Positions 11,121-25,750 are shown, numbered from the stretch's first letter. The stretch: 64,000 nt of DNA from Dicaeum eximium (GCA_013396995.1 VWZP01007832.1:1928711-1992710), one strand, 5' to 3'. Notes: a model not told the origin generated them from the sequence alone. Made by a program: numbers and translations.

Positions 11121-14100
11121 TTTGGTGGAAGTTCAGTCTTATACTTTAAAGCACAGGCTGTGAGTTTGAGATGGACACTTCTATGAGAAAGGCCTAAAAT
11201 TCAAGAAGAAATGTGACCTTGTGATTATAAGGAGAAGGGTTGAGGATTAGCAGGCAGGATTTCATACCATTTGTTTACTAGAACAGAATGTACAAAACAA
11301 GAACATATTTGCAAACATTTACCTGGCAGTTCTTTTCCCAGTAGATTTAATTAAAATATTGATGCATTTTCAATGTGGAAAAGAAAATCAGCCAATGATA
11401 TTGTGCTGGTTGATTGTCAGTGATTGTCAGCCTCTATAGGTAATTAAACATACATGGTACTTACAGACATCAAACTGTGAAGAATGTGCTAAGAAAACTG
11501 CAACAGAAACAATGACATTTACCTCAGAAACACACAGTGGAGTGGTTTTAGACACAATGCAGCCCCTTTTAGTTTCATCTTACAAATTAAGAAAAACATT
11601 GTTCATTTATTTTTTCCTGAATATGTTTTTTTCTGGTTTTCAGTAAATAGCCTTTCTTTAATCTTAGAAAGTTGCAAGTAGCAAATGTAGTAATTTTTGC
11701 TTTCCTTTGCTTTGATATGAGACTCTGTATCAGGGTTTGCTGGCAGAAGACACACTGCAACTACTTTTTAAAATGCAGGGTTGAAGACCAGGATTTGACT
11801 ACATTTTTCACAAACAGTAAAATGAAATCACTATCTCTCAGAAACTGCAGAATTCAGGGTAAAACTCTGTGAATATTTTCAGCTCCAACATAAGGGGAAA
11901 TTATATTAAAAATATGGAAGTATTACTTTCTTTATAGATGGCTCAAATGCTTTGATGGTCATTTGACAACAAAACTTCTCAACAGTTCTTTGATAGCAAA
12001 AAGAATTTTCAAAATTACAAGCTATTTCATATTGGGTAAGAAAAATGTCAGAAAGGTGACCTGAAGAAAGCCATCTGCTTGATTTGGTAGATATTCTTTT
12101 CTGCAAATATTTCTACTCTCTACTCTATTTTTTGGTTTTTGAATCCGCATGAAGTTTTTCCTGAGCTGTGCTATTTGTCTCTTGCACCAAGGACCATTTT
12201 TGGCTGGCCACCACAGTATTCTCCTCCTGTGATTAGAGAGCCTGTAAGAACACAGCCAGACATGATGCTTCAAGGACAAACACAGTACTGTTTCACCCAG
12301 AAGTACTTTTTACATATCTGAGACAAGGCTCACAGCATTTGGATTTCAGTTTCAGCTGTCCTTGGATTCTGTTCTCAAAATTTTCTTCACACAATCACAA
12401 AAATCTTCACACATCAGAGTGCTGTGCTGTGTTTTATACTGAAGAGACAGTTACGCATTTTTGTGATGCAAAGTAGGGAAATTTCTAACACAATGAAAAG
12501 TCCTAAATACACAAATACAACGAGGAAAGAAAAAAGGATTCCTCTTAAATATTTTAATGTTAAGAAACCCACACTGAATATTTTCCGAACTGTTAGGCTT
12601 CTACTGCTTTTTTTTTTATTGTGTTTCCTCTTGCAATTCTGGTGTATTGATACATTTTCAGATATCTCTATATTTACCAGAGTCATGTCTGTTTTGCTAG
12701 GCTAAATGTTAAGTTGTTTGTTTAGTTGCCTTCAGCAATTCTCAGAAATTTAAAACTCCCCTCATTTTAAAATTAATGAAAGCCTGGCTTATGATTACTA
12801 ACATTAATAATAATGTTAAATCTTTTAGATGGCTGAACAGCTCTTTATAAGGAGCATTGATATAGTGCGATTTCCTCTTCTTTATGAAGAGATAATGAGA
12901 AACTATTTCTTTTTATGTATTCTGAAATTCTTTTTTGCTAACTTTTTGGCAGCAAAATACAATAGTCAGACTAACATTCAGTTGAAAATCGCTGTAAAAT
13001 AAAAATACTTGAGACATTAAAACAGAGGGTTCTGGAGTAGGATGTTTGGGTTTGGATTTTTTAACTTTTTAAAAATGAAAATCTGAGATAGGTATCATTG
13101 AAAATCACAATTTTTAAAGTAAAAGTTTTACCAGCAAGTATTTAACCATGCGTAACTTTAATGAGCACTCTGTTGTTAAATTGTGTTTTTGAGAGCAAAA
13201 CATGAATATGATGTTTCAAAAACACAAGGCCTGAAGATAGATTTCCTTCATTGTGTCCAGTTGTTATAGCAGAGCACTAACAACCAACAATACACCCCTG
13301 AAGAAGAATTCTTCATGCCTTTAAGGGAAATTGGGTGAAAATGGAAAGAACCTAAATTTGTCTTACCTCTGAAACCGAAAATTTTCTTCAGTCAGGAATT
13401 TCATGACTGTTCTTACTTCTCAGAATCATCCCCAAATCTGAAGTACAACACCAATAAAAACCAGGAGCTCCTGAGGCAGATCCTTTTCTATCCTTACCTA
13501 TATCAAAAAGGAAAACCCTGTATGTAATTAAGACAAGAAATCATGGAGAGGAAGAGCAAAACACAAGCAACTACAACCCCAGTGCACAACTTCTCAAGAG
13601 AATGTCTGGACTGTTCATTTCATCTGCAGAAATCTACAGATTTTGAATCTGAGCTGTAAAATGTAATAATACTACCTCAAATTTTCATTTTGTGTTCTTA
13701 TCTAGTCACATTTGTGATTTATTGCTTTTATTCTCTTGGATCACAGTGCATTATAATACTATATATTTCATTAGGATGTGTTCCTCTTTCAAGAATTTCT
13801 ATACTATTTAAAGAGGACCAGCATGGGGAATGTGATTTAGGTACCCTAATATAACCATTTCTGTTCTTCTAATAGTAAAGTCCTAAGAGCCAGTGTAGAA
13901 CTTCAGAAAAAAAAACTACTTGAGTGAACAGCTTTGCCTTTGAGTGGGTCTTTTCACTTGTGTGAGCTGTTAGATGTTGTTCCAAGCCCCTTTCCCTGCA
14001 GGATACAAGGCTAAGAAGGATTACTCAATCTTCAAAACCTCACTGGCTCAGCTTATGACACAGAATCCTCTAAATTCACTAAGAAAGCAGACACTTCTGG

Positions 14101-16157
14101 GGTGCTTCAGGCCCAGTTTTAGGCTCTCTTGATATTTCAGTTGGCAAAAATGCTGTCAAAGGTGAACTCTACACCAAAGAGGCAGTAGAATTATGAAATA
14201 TTGCTGGCAGCTAATTGACCCCAAAGTCAGAAGTTATAGTTAGGCTAATTTCATGAAATATGAATTCTACAGTTTTCTTTTCTCCCATAGGGATCTCTGT
14301 GCCACTGAGACTTTTTTTAAAGTCAAGCAGCAGAGTGATGGGCTTTTCTTTGCATAAAAAGTAGCATTGTCCTGTGATTTCAGTGAAAGTCAAGTTTTTT
14401 TGTTGCTTTGTTTGTAAAATCAGCAATAATCATACTTAATCAAATAGGAGTTTATTGATCATTAGTGTTTTCAAACTGATACTTTTCAAAACAGGAAAAA
14501 TAGTATCATTTTAAAAACCCCTGATTTCATGGATGTTGATTTCTTCTTTACTGAGATTTCTGGTCATTTCCACTTCTGTCTTTATTCTTGGAGAAAATGC
14601 TGCATCTGCTACAGAATTAGCTTCACTTTTAAAGAGTCAGTGTCCTCATTCTCTTTACTGGGAAAATACATCATTGGTAATATGCAATACTTTCTGATGC
14701 GCTTCTAATGATCACTTATGTCAGGCCAAAAATTGCCCCTAAACAATGTTACAGGGCTTTTCTAGCTGCTTTATGAATTGAATCACTCAGCACTCACACT
14801 GGGACTTCAAGCTACTAGCATATGTACAGACCAGTGACATACAAAGTCTGCTCTAGTATATCTAAGTGGTGACTAGAAGGAAATAAACTTTGGAAAAAGC
14901 ACATCTCATTCAGTGGGTGTAAGGTAGAAGCATAAATCATATAATTTACGCACAAAGATTGGGATCAAGCTAGAAATTACACTTGCAAACCTGAATCATT
15001 TTTCCATTAGTATATCTGCTCTCACCTTTCACCTCACAGCAACTGTCCATAAAGAGACAGACAGTGGAGTGTAAGACTAGACACAATGGAATACAATACA
15101 GAATACACAACAGAACCAGGTACTTTTTCAATTGACTCATCAACTGATTACATTTTAAGATTGAATGCAAAATTTTCTTTGCTGTTCAATAGTGATTTCA
15201 GGTTTCTTTTATCTTCCTGCAGTAACTGTTATCCACTAACTGTACCTCTAATATTACCATAATTAATACAGATAAAGAAAGAAAATGGTCAGTAGTTTCA
15301 GTTTAGGTGTTGGCTATATTCCTGTACAATATTTGTGAATATCATAAAAGTTCCACACAATCCTTGTGCCTCACTTAGATTTCCTTTAGCATCTCCAAAC
15401 ATAATTTGGTTGCTTAAGTTTTGTTCTGATCCTCTGTGTATGGCTGAATTTCATCCCAGTGCAGGACTTTTGCTGACAAAACAATCTCCTCTGCTTTGTC
15501 TAATTTGGCTGCAAATGACTAAATCAATGTGACCTTCAGAAATATCTCCTAGATGATTATTCTGTAGCCTTGACTGCCAATATGAAGCACTTCCATTTAC
15601 CAGAACTCTTCACAAAAAAAGCAATTCACTAATTAAACCACATTTCAGTATTGAGGAAACTGAGGGAGTTCCTGGTACGAGATAGCACAGAAAACAATAT
15701 TCCCAAAGTTACTATGAAATTTAATATACTGTTACAGTCATGCTCAGGCTGCCTGGTCCTGCCAGAACTTAGACTGTGCAAAATCCCATTTTTCTTCTTG
15801 GTTGCTCTTCCACTCTGCCACTTTATATCCATTTTATTATTCTTATCCTCTAATTCAGTTATGGCAGAAAGCTTTACAAAGCTCTGAACTCTCAAAGACC
15901 TCAGGCTCAGCCTACAAACATAAACATTTTATTATTTTTTAATAAATACCCCCACTGCAAGTATAGAGAATTAGGCCATATTTAATATTATGTTTCAAAA
16001 AATTATTGGGGTAAAAATGGATTAATATCTTAGTTCTTCAATTAATTTTATAAATTTCAAGCTGCACACCTTGGGACATAATCCTATTTTTATCTAGACC
16101 CCAAATAGAGCAGAATTTTGCACTATATACATGTACTGTAGTGTGCAGTGCCTGAAT
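11121..16157. other. Unassigned AT-rich DNA
   Basis: I see no recognisable gene or mobile element over about 5 kb. A small tandem 'gattgtcagtgattgtcag' occurs near 11413. The two overlapping antiparallel frames at 12414-12705 (90 and 93 codons) are AT-rich and lysine/phenylalanine-rich with no domain. Confidence 0.55.
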
Positions 16158-16354
16158 GAGTATCCTTCACTATGAGGGAGTTGAGGAACTAGAACAGGTT
16201 GCCCAGAGAAGTTGTGGATGTCCCATCCCTGGAAGTGTTTAAGGCCAGGATGGATGGGGCCTGGAGCAACCAGGTGCCCCTGCCCATTCTAGTGGGATTG
16301 GAACAAGATGATTTTTAAGGTCCCTTCCAATCTAAACCATTCTATGATCCTGTG
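16158..16354 (+). mobile_element. CR1-type LINE, 3' end
   Basis: The copy has collinear CR1 landmarks. It starts with 'tccttcactatgagggagtt', then 'gaacaggttgcccagagaag', 'tcccatccctggaagtgttt', 'aaggtcccttccaatctaaa' and the terminal attctatgatcctgtg. The last motif is the diverged 8-base tail repeat (consensus ATTCTATG) that marks the true 3' end. Only about 200 bases are present, so this is a strongly 5'-truncated insertion, the usual CR1 outcome. The fairly close match suggests moderate age. Confidence 0.9.
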
Positions 16355-18099
16355 TCTCTGATGCAGACATTACTGATCATTGCTGAAAAGGAGACAGAAA
16401 TGGAACGTGACATTGAAACAAGTATTGCAGCTCCTATGCTCCTGCTGACTTCAATGGTAAAGGATATTTTGGGTAGGTTTTGCTGTCCAAGTCTAAATGA
16501 CCACTCTGGCCATGAAGAAAGGCAAAAGTTTTTTCAGAGAGATTCACTTCCCCACAGGACTTAGATGGACAGTTGTTTGAGGGCAGGGGAAAGAAATATT
16601 TCCTAGTTTTCCTAAAGAACTCTCAAACATTCAATTTCAGATTATGATTTCTTTAATTTTCTTTGGTGCATCATTAAATATAATTTCTAAAGGCAACTCA
16701 GTAGATCAGACACATTAGGCAGACTTCACTAATTTGATCCTTTTTTAAAATATTTTTAACTTTTATTCATCTTCTTCTTTTCTTTCTGAACACACTTGCA
16801 AAAACAACTAACTTCTACAGAGAGAGAGGACATTTTGGTTATTATCCTTTGATCTGCTTTTCCCAAAAAGCTGACTGAATCCACAATGCCCTCCTTTACC
16901 CCTTTTTTCACCCTTCCCCAAGCATTTCTAGTCGTTCCTTTATCAAGCCACATGTAATTTTCAATAACTAATGCACTGAAGCAGAGATTTTTTTTTTCCT
17001 CTTCTCGGGGATTGCCTGCCAGAAGATCTTGATCTGAATTTGTTAAATAGTAGAATATTTAAATTTTATTAATCTCAGCTTGACCACAAATATTTATCCT
17101 GCCTATTTTGTGACAAACTGAAAAAAGTCATGGAGCAGCGATTGTTTCACATGCTTTTCTTGGCAAAAATGGAGGTCTCAGATGCAGAAAAAGTGGACTA
17201 AAATATGAGCGAAAATAGTAATTTGCAAATCTCAGTAAATTCACAGGTACATACATACATATATCTCTGTCACTCACTCACCTTAACCAGAACTTTAGCC
17301 TGTGGTAGCTTTCATCACAACACTTTCTTGCAATACCATAAGCCTCTCTCCACAGTCATGCATTTGAATCTTTCTACCAGTTCTCCTTGTTCAATCTATT
17401 TCAAGTTGTTTTGGAGAGCAATAACATCGCAGGAGCCCAGACAACATTTTTCACAGGCTACATATCAAAGCAGTTTCCAAATGGATTGTTACAATATGCT
17501 GTTATATTTCCTCTGTTCTCCAGGAGTGAGACCATTGCAAAAAGTCAAGAAAGAAATAACAATGGCAGCAAAATTACTACTGTACAATTATCACATTCTT
17601 GATAAACTGCAAAATATTTGACCAGATTCTTCTTGATCAAAGCTCTTGCATTTTGCCAGGTTTCCAAAATACTGGAAAGCCTAAAGCCTTGGAAGTTTTG
17701 GTATGATTATTCTGTTTCAAGAATCTGAACTGCCTCTATATTACAATAACTTCATTGTGCTTCTTCATCTACAGCATTGTTATTTGGAATTGAAAGAAAC
17801 ATTTGAAAGTGAAATAAAGTATCTGGAAAGACAGTAAGAATGCAAAGAAATCATTGAGGTCTACACATGGACTTCTTTGTACAGGGAGAAATTTTGATGA
17901 GGGGAATACAGTCTTTCCATCTGGGAAATGTAGTTGATCAACATTGCTCAATGAGTGCTTTTATCCCTGGGACTTGAAACAGCATTCTGCCTGCAGTTTT
18001 GAAGATTTAATTGTACTGGAAAATCAGTTTTTCTAGTGCAGTCTGGTGACTAAATCTGGGTAAAGAGGAGAAGAAATAAAACTGAGAGGTGATGATTCT
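16355..18099. other. Unassigned AT-rich DNA
   Basis: I see nothing recognisable. A 138-codon open frame at 17205-17621 is the longest non-repeat frame in this part. It contains cysteine/histidine-rich but unpatterned sequence and a second overlapping frame of 71 codons, so I treat it as chance. Confidence 0.5.
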
Positions 18100-18240
18100 G
18101 TGTCCTAGTCTCTGTTCCGCTACTGAGCAGCAGGGTGACCTTGGACAAGACATTTAAAATCCATGACTTACTGCTTCAACTGCCAAATTAGGCAAGGCTG
18201 ACCTGCCTTTGAGGGGGCTGTGAGCTTCAATTTTTAACAT
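18100..18240 (+). mobile_element. MIR-like SINE fragment
   Basis: The stretch 'cctagtctctgttccgctac' then 'tgagcagcagggtgaccttg' followed by gacaagacatttaa matches the MIR core region. That core has a 'tgtgaccttgggcaagtcac'-type block preceded by a 'ctgccacttac'-type block. The following 'acctgcctttgagggggctg' followed by 'tgagcttcaa' resembles the downstream MIR segment. MIRs are ancient tRNA-derived SINEs, found as rare decayed relics in birds. Divergence is high, so the limits are approximate. Confidence 0.6.
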
Positions 18241-18842
18241 CTTGGTGCAGAACCACTCAAAACAGCAAAATAGAGGCTTTCATTGTTGTAGCTTAAAAAT
18301 TGAGACTTCAGCTCAGTAGAAATTAAAAATCAGCGCTTTCTTCTTGTAACCCTGGGGATGATGACATAGATCCACTTGAGTAAGCGCTGGAAGATTCTGA
18401 GAGATGGGCAGAATAACAAATCAGAGAATAAATGAATGAACAGAAACACCCAGCACAAGTTTTCCTAGCTGTCCTCACCTCTGCTGCTTTGATTAATAGG
18501 GAACAATGAAGTAAACAGCGCTGGAGGACAAACTAAGCAGCAAAGAATCGTAACTGACAATTTGCTGCTAAAATACATAGTCCCTTGTAAAACCTATTGA
18601 TTAATGAAGTCTCTCTAGCAGCATAAAAAAACCTCACACACACAAGAGAGGGAAACAAACTCGAGTAAATACTCTCATTTAGAAAACTCAGCATCATGCA
18701 GCATTTAATCTGTCTGCTATTCAATAACAGTAGCACATACACATAACTTTTCTCTTTTGTTATTACTCACCTGGAGCTATTAATCATCAGATTACAAACA
18801 AAAGATCAAAAGGAGAGAGGAGAGAGATGATGAGCCTATTTC
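18241..18842. other. Unassigned AT-rich DNA
   Basis: I see no gene or repeat beyond the possible tail of the adjacent MIR-like fragment. Confidence 0.5.
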
Positions 18843-19020
18843 TCCATTGATGCAGCTCTGAGGTGGGCACTGAACCCCGGGAGGGGTGCAGAGCAGCCTC
18901 CCAGCCCTGGCAGAGGGGGACCACAGCAGGGGTGTGCACGCAACAGAGAAGAGGTTCACTCTTCTTGTAGCAGAGATAGAGGGTGCCATCAGCAGGACCC
19001 TGAAGTCACCGTCCTCGCCA
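18843..19020. other. Local GC-rich patch of unknown origin
   Basis: This segment is clearly richer in G and C than its surroundings ('gaaccccgggaggggtgcag', 'ccctggcagagggggaccac'). It carries overlapping open frames on both strands: 87 codons on + at 18886-19149 and 65 codons on - at 18792-18989. It has few CpG pairs. I see neither a known repeat nor a convincing exon. It could be an unrecognised old repeat or an isolated exon. Confidence 0.3.
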
Positions 19021-22000
19021 GCTGAAGTTTTTAGTCCAACACTGCCATCTATTGCCTTAGATTCCAGATTGGAAGGAGGCTGGATATTGCAGAGCAGTCT
19101 GTCTTGTGAGATGGTCCCAGATCTGAAAACATATGTGGCACCCTACTAGCCAAACTGTACTGCAGAAGTTACAACCTAGACACATCCTTTGCCCTTTCAG
19201 CCCAAGTTTACTGTCATGGCAGGTTGCCAGGTAAAGGCTGTGTAATGGAAGAGAAGCTGAGCAGGTTGGACGTTTGCAGACAAGGCAATACAAAAAAAGG
19301 AGAGGTGCTCTAAGTGTTCTGTTCCAACTAAGCCCTTCTGAATCACCCTGCATTAACCTTATGATTACCACAGTGAACTGGAGATTTATTCAGAAGATGT
19401 CCAATGGAGGACCCAGAAGAGCTCACTTCAAATGGCTGTCTTGTCAGAGCAATACCAAATAATCCAAAGGTCAAAAGCTGAAGAGGACTTCTTGTACAAA
19501 TCACTGTCTGATTAATAGAATATTAAATCACACTAAAGCAATGCTTTAGCTGAGTGTAAATGCAGGCAAATGCTTCTGCCTCTTTTCAAAAAGCCTGTTT
19601 GCAAAGTTTCTTCACTGCTTTCTATTCAGGCTGGAATGCACATTTCTGAATTCATTCTTGCACGCCATTATACAGCTAGATAAACATAGATATGCAGAAA
19701 TAAAACAGTATTGCTTCCAGACAGAGAAAAAGACTTTGGGGCTGGTCAAGAAACACAGACCCAGATGCAGTTTGATGAATCCTTCAAGTTTCACTTTTGA
19801 AAAAAAGAGTAAGTTGTGTACTTCGGTCTCCTGGGGAAACAGATTTAGTTAGGCCCATATGAGAAGAGAGAAAAGAGAATTAGACTTTTGTATTGGCAAG
19901 GAATAGACCAGAACACAAAAATGTGTAATATTAACAATATTAAATATTTTATCCACAAGAAGGCCAGGTCCCGAAAGTGTAAAAAATTAAACTGAAATGT
20001 ACCCATTTTTTCCTTTCTCAGACTTCAGGCAGTGCTGTCCTGTCAATGTTATTAGAAGTCCTACATTAGATTTAACAACTTTATAAGGTTTTGCCTTTTG
20101 AAATAGACTTCTTTAAATGTCTCTTCTGACCTGCACTAGCTACTCACATGAGCTCAGTCCTATGAGAAAACACATTAACTCTGGGGGAAAGGCCCTAGAG
20201 TTAGAGAGAACTGATAGGGAGGATATTCTAGGCCACATGAAGTCATACGTAATCTCTCTGGGAATTCTGGAGATACACTAGAAAGCTATCACTAGGATAA
20301 TTGGCAAAAAATGTCACCTAAATATTTTTATGGTAAAGGAGCTCTTTCCACAGAGGCAGCCAGCTCCACATCTCCTGTAGGCTCCCTCAGCTCACCTGCC
20401 CCTCGGTCATTCTGTTTCATACTTTAAGTTTTCCTATATATTTTCTACATGAGAATTCTTTTACAATCCATCTTCCTCACAAAAAATTATTTTGTTTCCT
20501 TGATTTTAATTCTACTATGAGGGCTTTTCCCAATTTATGTTGTTTACCTACAATTGTTTTGATTTTATTCTTTTTAAAAATTGAGGAGGAATGTAGAGGA
20601 CCGATGAAAGGAGGAAAAAAAAAAAAAGTGAGAAGAATAGGAACAGACACTTGGTAGTGGCACTAAATAATTTTTTAAAATTTAGGATAAATTGAGGAAA
20701 GTTTAAAACAGCTGAAATTCTTATGACTCACAGACTCTTATGTATCCTAGGCCAATAAAACTTAGTGTGACTTCAAATGTTTTCCAGCCCAGGATATTAA
20801 CAAAATTACTGTCTCTGGGTTCCATTCCTATACTAGCACAGTGCGGATTTATCTGCTTTTTATGTGTGTTCATGAGTGAAACTTCTGTATTCTATTATAT
20901 ATGGGGATTTACTTTATCAAAGATACTATAATGCCCTTGTTTAGATTTATTAACATTTGATCTTAAGTATTCATCCAAAACTCTTACAGCCCCAGCTGAT
21001 GTTGAGTTTGTAGGACCCAGCTGACTACAAATGAGTTGTCTTTTTTATGACAGCACTGCTCTCCCACATGACTTCCCCAAAGGAATAATTCTAACAGAGC
21101 TTCCATTAACCACCCTTCATGTACTATGTCATGTCTAACACTGTTGTGAAAAATAAGAGTGCATGCAATTAAAATATGATTTGACAGTCTAAGCCAACCA
21201 GTATTTTCCCAAATATAGATGTTCATATGTAAACATTTCAACCATAAAGTTACTCATTGACTTGCTTTGTCAGAAAAGCCTTTTCAGTTTTGCCTGCATG
21301 TGTCTTACTGTTTCCAGGTATTCAATTCAACAGCTTCACACTACCTGAAAGCGAAGGAAGGAAAATGAAGGACCAAAATTTTAGGCAATTCAAAGCACAA
21401 AGAAGACCCCTTGTAGCAATTTTTAAGGTTAAAATGCTTACATATTAATCCATATGGGAGAAAAGGGGGAGGTTCCAGAGGCTTTTATTGGTTGTTGATT
21501 TTGTAATGGGGACACTTATCCAAATGCTGATTTCTGTCATCTAAGATGATAATTCCCTTCCTCTTTTCATCCACTACATTAAAGAGCTGGGTTTTCTTTC
21601 CTAATGCTTTGGAAGCTCAAACCCAAATATACTCAAATATTTCTGTTTTCCTTGAAATTCTGGTAAATTTGCTTAACATGTTGACAAAAGGAATAATTTC
21701 CTAATTTTTAACAACCAAAGGGAATAATTTAATTACAGAGATTCAGCTGTTTGCAACACTTTGTGTGTTTCTGTAGGAACCCTGGAATCCAGTTAACTGC
21801 AGCCACAACCTTTGCAAGAGCAGAAGTTGTCCAAAAGCCCCCCACATCTTGGGCAATCTCTTATCATTAGGTGGGGTAAGCACTGGGATGAAGATGGATA
21901 CTCCTTCCCTCTGGCATTGTGATGCGAGACACTAGTGGTTTCAGAGAGAGGGAATGCTGAGCTTTGCAGCCCAGGGGACAATAATATACCTTAGCTCCAA

Positions 22001-25000
22001 GTGTTACCTGGACTCCAGGGAGGATATCAAAGGCTTTTTACCTCACCAATAACCAGGTTCTGTCAGACCCCACAGCAGTGCCTTTCAGAGCCTCGAGTCC
22101 TAGTCTGTACCATAAGCACTTCAGTCAGTTTGTAAACAAAACACAATGAGAAAAAAGAACGCTGAAGTGGTTAGACATGAATCAACATGACTAACTCTGT
22201 GACATGAGTTTCTGTCTCATGAGAAAAAAAAAATCAGATGGGGCATATTCATAGGCTCTATTCCTAATGTTTCTACAGCAATTTTGGCAGCTGGTCTTGT
22301 AGAATTCATTTCTTCCAAGTCAGGTCGATCTCACCCACACTCTGGCAGTTTTGATCTGTAGCCTCCTAGATTAATGCAGCATAAACAACTCCAATTATCA
22401 CAGCTCATATCAAAAGATTTTAGAGTAAGGATAATTGACTCAAACTGTGCCACTGAGACAGACATACACAGTGGCATCAGGGTGGTATTTGAAAGTCTCC
22501 CAGAAATCACAACATATGACTAGAAAACACAATATATTTAATTTTAAAGGTATTCAGCCTGCTTTTGATTCTTTTCAAATACTCTAGCTGTCAGTCAATA
22601 GAAAATCTGTAGACTTTTTGTGCTAGATTCAAATCGAAAAGAAAATTTTTTTGTTCTGGGTATTTTAAAAATACATGTGGAACATAGTTTTATTCCAGTA
22701 AAAATATATTTTCTATGAAATAGAAAAGTACATTTTGCAAAGATAAGAACTTCAAAGTTTGTCCAAAGCAAGTAGTGAGAAAATATCTGAACCCAGAGGA
22801 TAAATATCTGCAGAATAATATGTCTCCTTTTATTATATAATTTTAAAAATCTGCTTGAAATTATAATACTTCTGGAAACCTTAAGAATATTTCTCATTAC
22901 CAAAATTTTTCAGTATGTAGAACATCAAAAATACACAACATTATGTAGATAATCTTAGGGAATTCATCGCATTCTGTGATAGGTTTGGTTTTCTCATTGA
23001 GTAGCTCCACATAAATTGTCAAATGTGTGATATAACTAATGTGATAAGGGCCAAAGCAGCAGCACGGCAAAAACAAATGACAAAGCAGTGGATCCCTGAA
23101 TGTGAAATGTCAAAGGTGAATGAAAGTTTTTTTATCTGGGATTCTGCAAACATACTGATCTGCTTGAAGAGCACTCCTTTTTTTTTACCAGACAAATAGT
23201 CCTTATCAGGGTCTCCATGTCAAATATGGCTTGCACTGTCGTAACTATTGCTGGCTTTCCTTTGGCTAATGAGCTTTTGCACTCCTGAAGGAAGAGAAAC
23301 CTAGCTGTGATTCCTTTTAGGAAGCTGGAAGTCCAAATAGGCAGAGAGGAACAGTAGCCACTGTGTGACAGTGATGCAATATGTTATCGTAGTATATAGA
23401 AGGACATCCACCTAGGTTATCAGAATAATCTATATAGTTCCCAACAGTAGTAGCATGAAATACAGTATATTTATGCAGTGAAATTTTATGAGCTAAGACA
23501 CTTAGTAATTTAAAAGTTATTATTTTCTACTGCATCCATGAGAACAGCAGCATCATGGCATAATCAAGAGGCATTTTCATTGCAGTTTACAAAAATAAAA
23601 TCTCTAGTGTCAGTCTTAAATAAAATTGAAAGAAAAGGGAACTGCACTTTGTCCTGCCTTCAGTCGAAATGCTAGAGAGAGGTCATCAGCAATGTAGCTT
23701 TTATATTATATATAGCACATTTCAAAGGTCTGCACAATAGCCTGGATTGCAGTTTGTTTCACTTTACAGCAAAAGACAACTAGAATTTCTTACTAAATGC
23801 TCAGGGGCAAAATTATGTTCAAATAAACGACTGCAGCACACCTGGTTCTATGACATTCCAGCTCCCCATTCATGTGCATGTCCACTGCTGGTACTACTGG
23901 CATACATGGTAACGTTTTTACATTTTCAAACACTCTGATAAAGTTCTTGGTAACGTTTGGTGTACTACAGTAATTGCTATGCTAAGCCAGAAACTAAAAT
24001 TGTAATGATGAGCGTGTAACCAGAAATGCCAATGTGCCTCCAGGGGGTCATAGCAGATCTGAAATGTGTCCCTTCAGAAACACTAGGCTTAAAGAGAAAC
24101 ACCACACCTCCTCTGTCTACCTGATCAACATGCAACAGACGGGCTTTTTTTCTGTCTCATTCTATTTCTGTCTTTCTCAGATATACAGCAAAAGGTCCAC
24201 AACCATCAATACATTAGGTCATCTCCTGTCACTCAGCAGCAAGACCTATATCAGACAGGAAAAGCCTTGAGAGTTTTCTTACTTGTACTGTGCTTTCCAG
24301 AATCTATTACCTGGTCACAGTTCTTTATGTAAATTCTGGGGCTTGATAAAGAATTGTGTCTCTGCTTCTTTAACAAAACTCTAATCTCTTCAGTGTTAGT
24401 TAGCTGTCTCCAGTGTGCTTCTGCTGAGCATGGTTTGCAGCAGGACTGGGAATTACAGGGTCTAATTCAGTACTGCTCTGCACTACAACGTTTATTATTT
24501 CTTCAGGCTTTTCCTTTCTTCTCCATTAAGTGGAGGCAATCTTAAATCACAAGGTATATGACTATGAAACATTTTCAGATTCAAACTTCATATTATGTTC
24601 TTTTCAGAAAAGAATCTTTAGGCAGGAAAGCATCTTCAAAATAGTAAGAGAATCCCTCATACCAGTGACTGAGAAACTGTATAAGAAAGCTAGAAATATA
24701 CTGAATAGCCTTTCTTCCATCATATCATAAAAACTCTGGCATCCTTAATTTGGCAATTCCTTTTAGGAAGTTTTTATCTTTCAAGAGAAGCCAGCTCACA
24801 CTTCAGCTCCTAGCTGGTGGAAGGGAGCTGGATGATTGTTGAGATCAAGAATTGAAAGTGTAGCTTCTACTTACAGAAATGCAACTGCCATGTGTGTGTT
24901 AGGATGTGAACTGCTTTATTGCCTCAGATTACCAGCCTGCCTTTCTGCTAATTACATGATACAGGTACTTGGGAAAAGTGAGAACTGGAAGCCCTTTCAG

Positions 25001-25710
25001 GGGGGTTTACTTTGAGACCATTGCCCAGCTGTGGTTTTGAGCTCTGAAACATATGTCAACAAATAGATTAGGGGGTTCTCTCCTGTCTACCTCTGCTACA
25101 TAGGAGCTTTTCTGTTTGTGTTACATATTTACCAAGAAATTAAATTCTTTTTCTTTGCTCCTCTCAGTAATGGGGTTTGAACTGGAACATAATCATGCTA
25201 CACCAATGTTTTGGATCCCTCCTCAGTGAATGCTAAAACAGTTAGTTTTCTTTTGGGCTAAGTTCCCTTGGTCTAGCAACCAATGGCACTAGGACCATTC
25301 ATTCATGTTGGATTTATTATCTATGGTTACCTGGTGGATCATTTTTCTGCATGCTGAAATGGAGCATAATTGGGCTATTTCTCATAACAAATGGAGTGTG
25401 TCTGTACAGAAGGAGGTCGGTCTACATCAGGTTTTGCCTCACTATTTTTAATAGCTTCAGCAGAGAATGGGTTTCAAGTCTCTGTTGGGGGTCTTTCCAG
25501 ACTAATGTTTCTCTGGTTTTTTAGTGTCACAAAAGTTGGTCTCTGCTGTATTTTTATGAGAGGTAGAGTATAAGTCCTGGTCATTTTTGCATTGCTTAAC
25601 AAGGTAAAGAAGAAATATTATTGTAAGAATATCTGGGTTTATTTATTTTAATACAAAACCAGGCATTCCTGCCCGATAGTTCCTTATTACTATTATAATA
25701 AATATAATAA
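19021..25710. other. Unassigned AT-rich DNA
   Basis: About 6.7 kb with no gene or clear mobile element. It holds a run of 13 A at 20615-20627. The longest open frames are 104 codons (19057-19371, - strand) and 102 codons (22595-22903, - strand), with no recognisable domains. Confidence 0.5.
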
Positions 25711-25750
25711 TAAAAATAAAAATAAAAATAAAAATAAAAATAAAAATAAA

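Noticed and set aside
17205..17621. 138-codon + strand open frame
   Set aside because: Sequence is low in recognisable structure, overlaps another frame and has no splice or promoter context.
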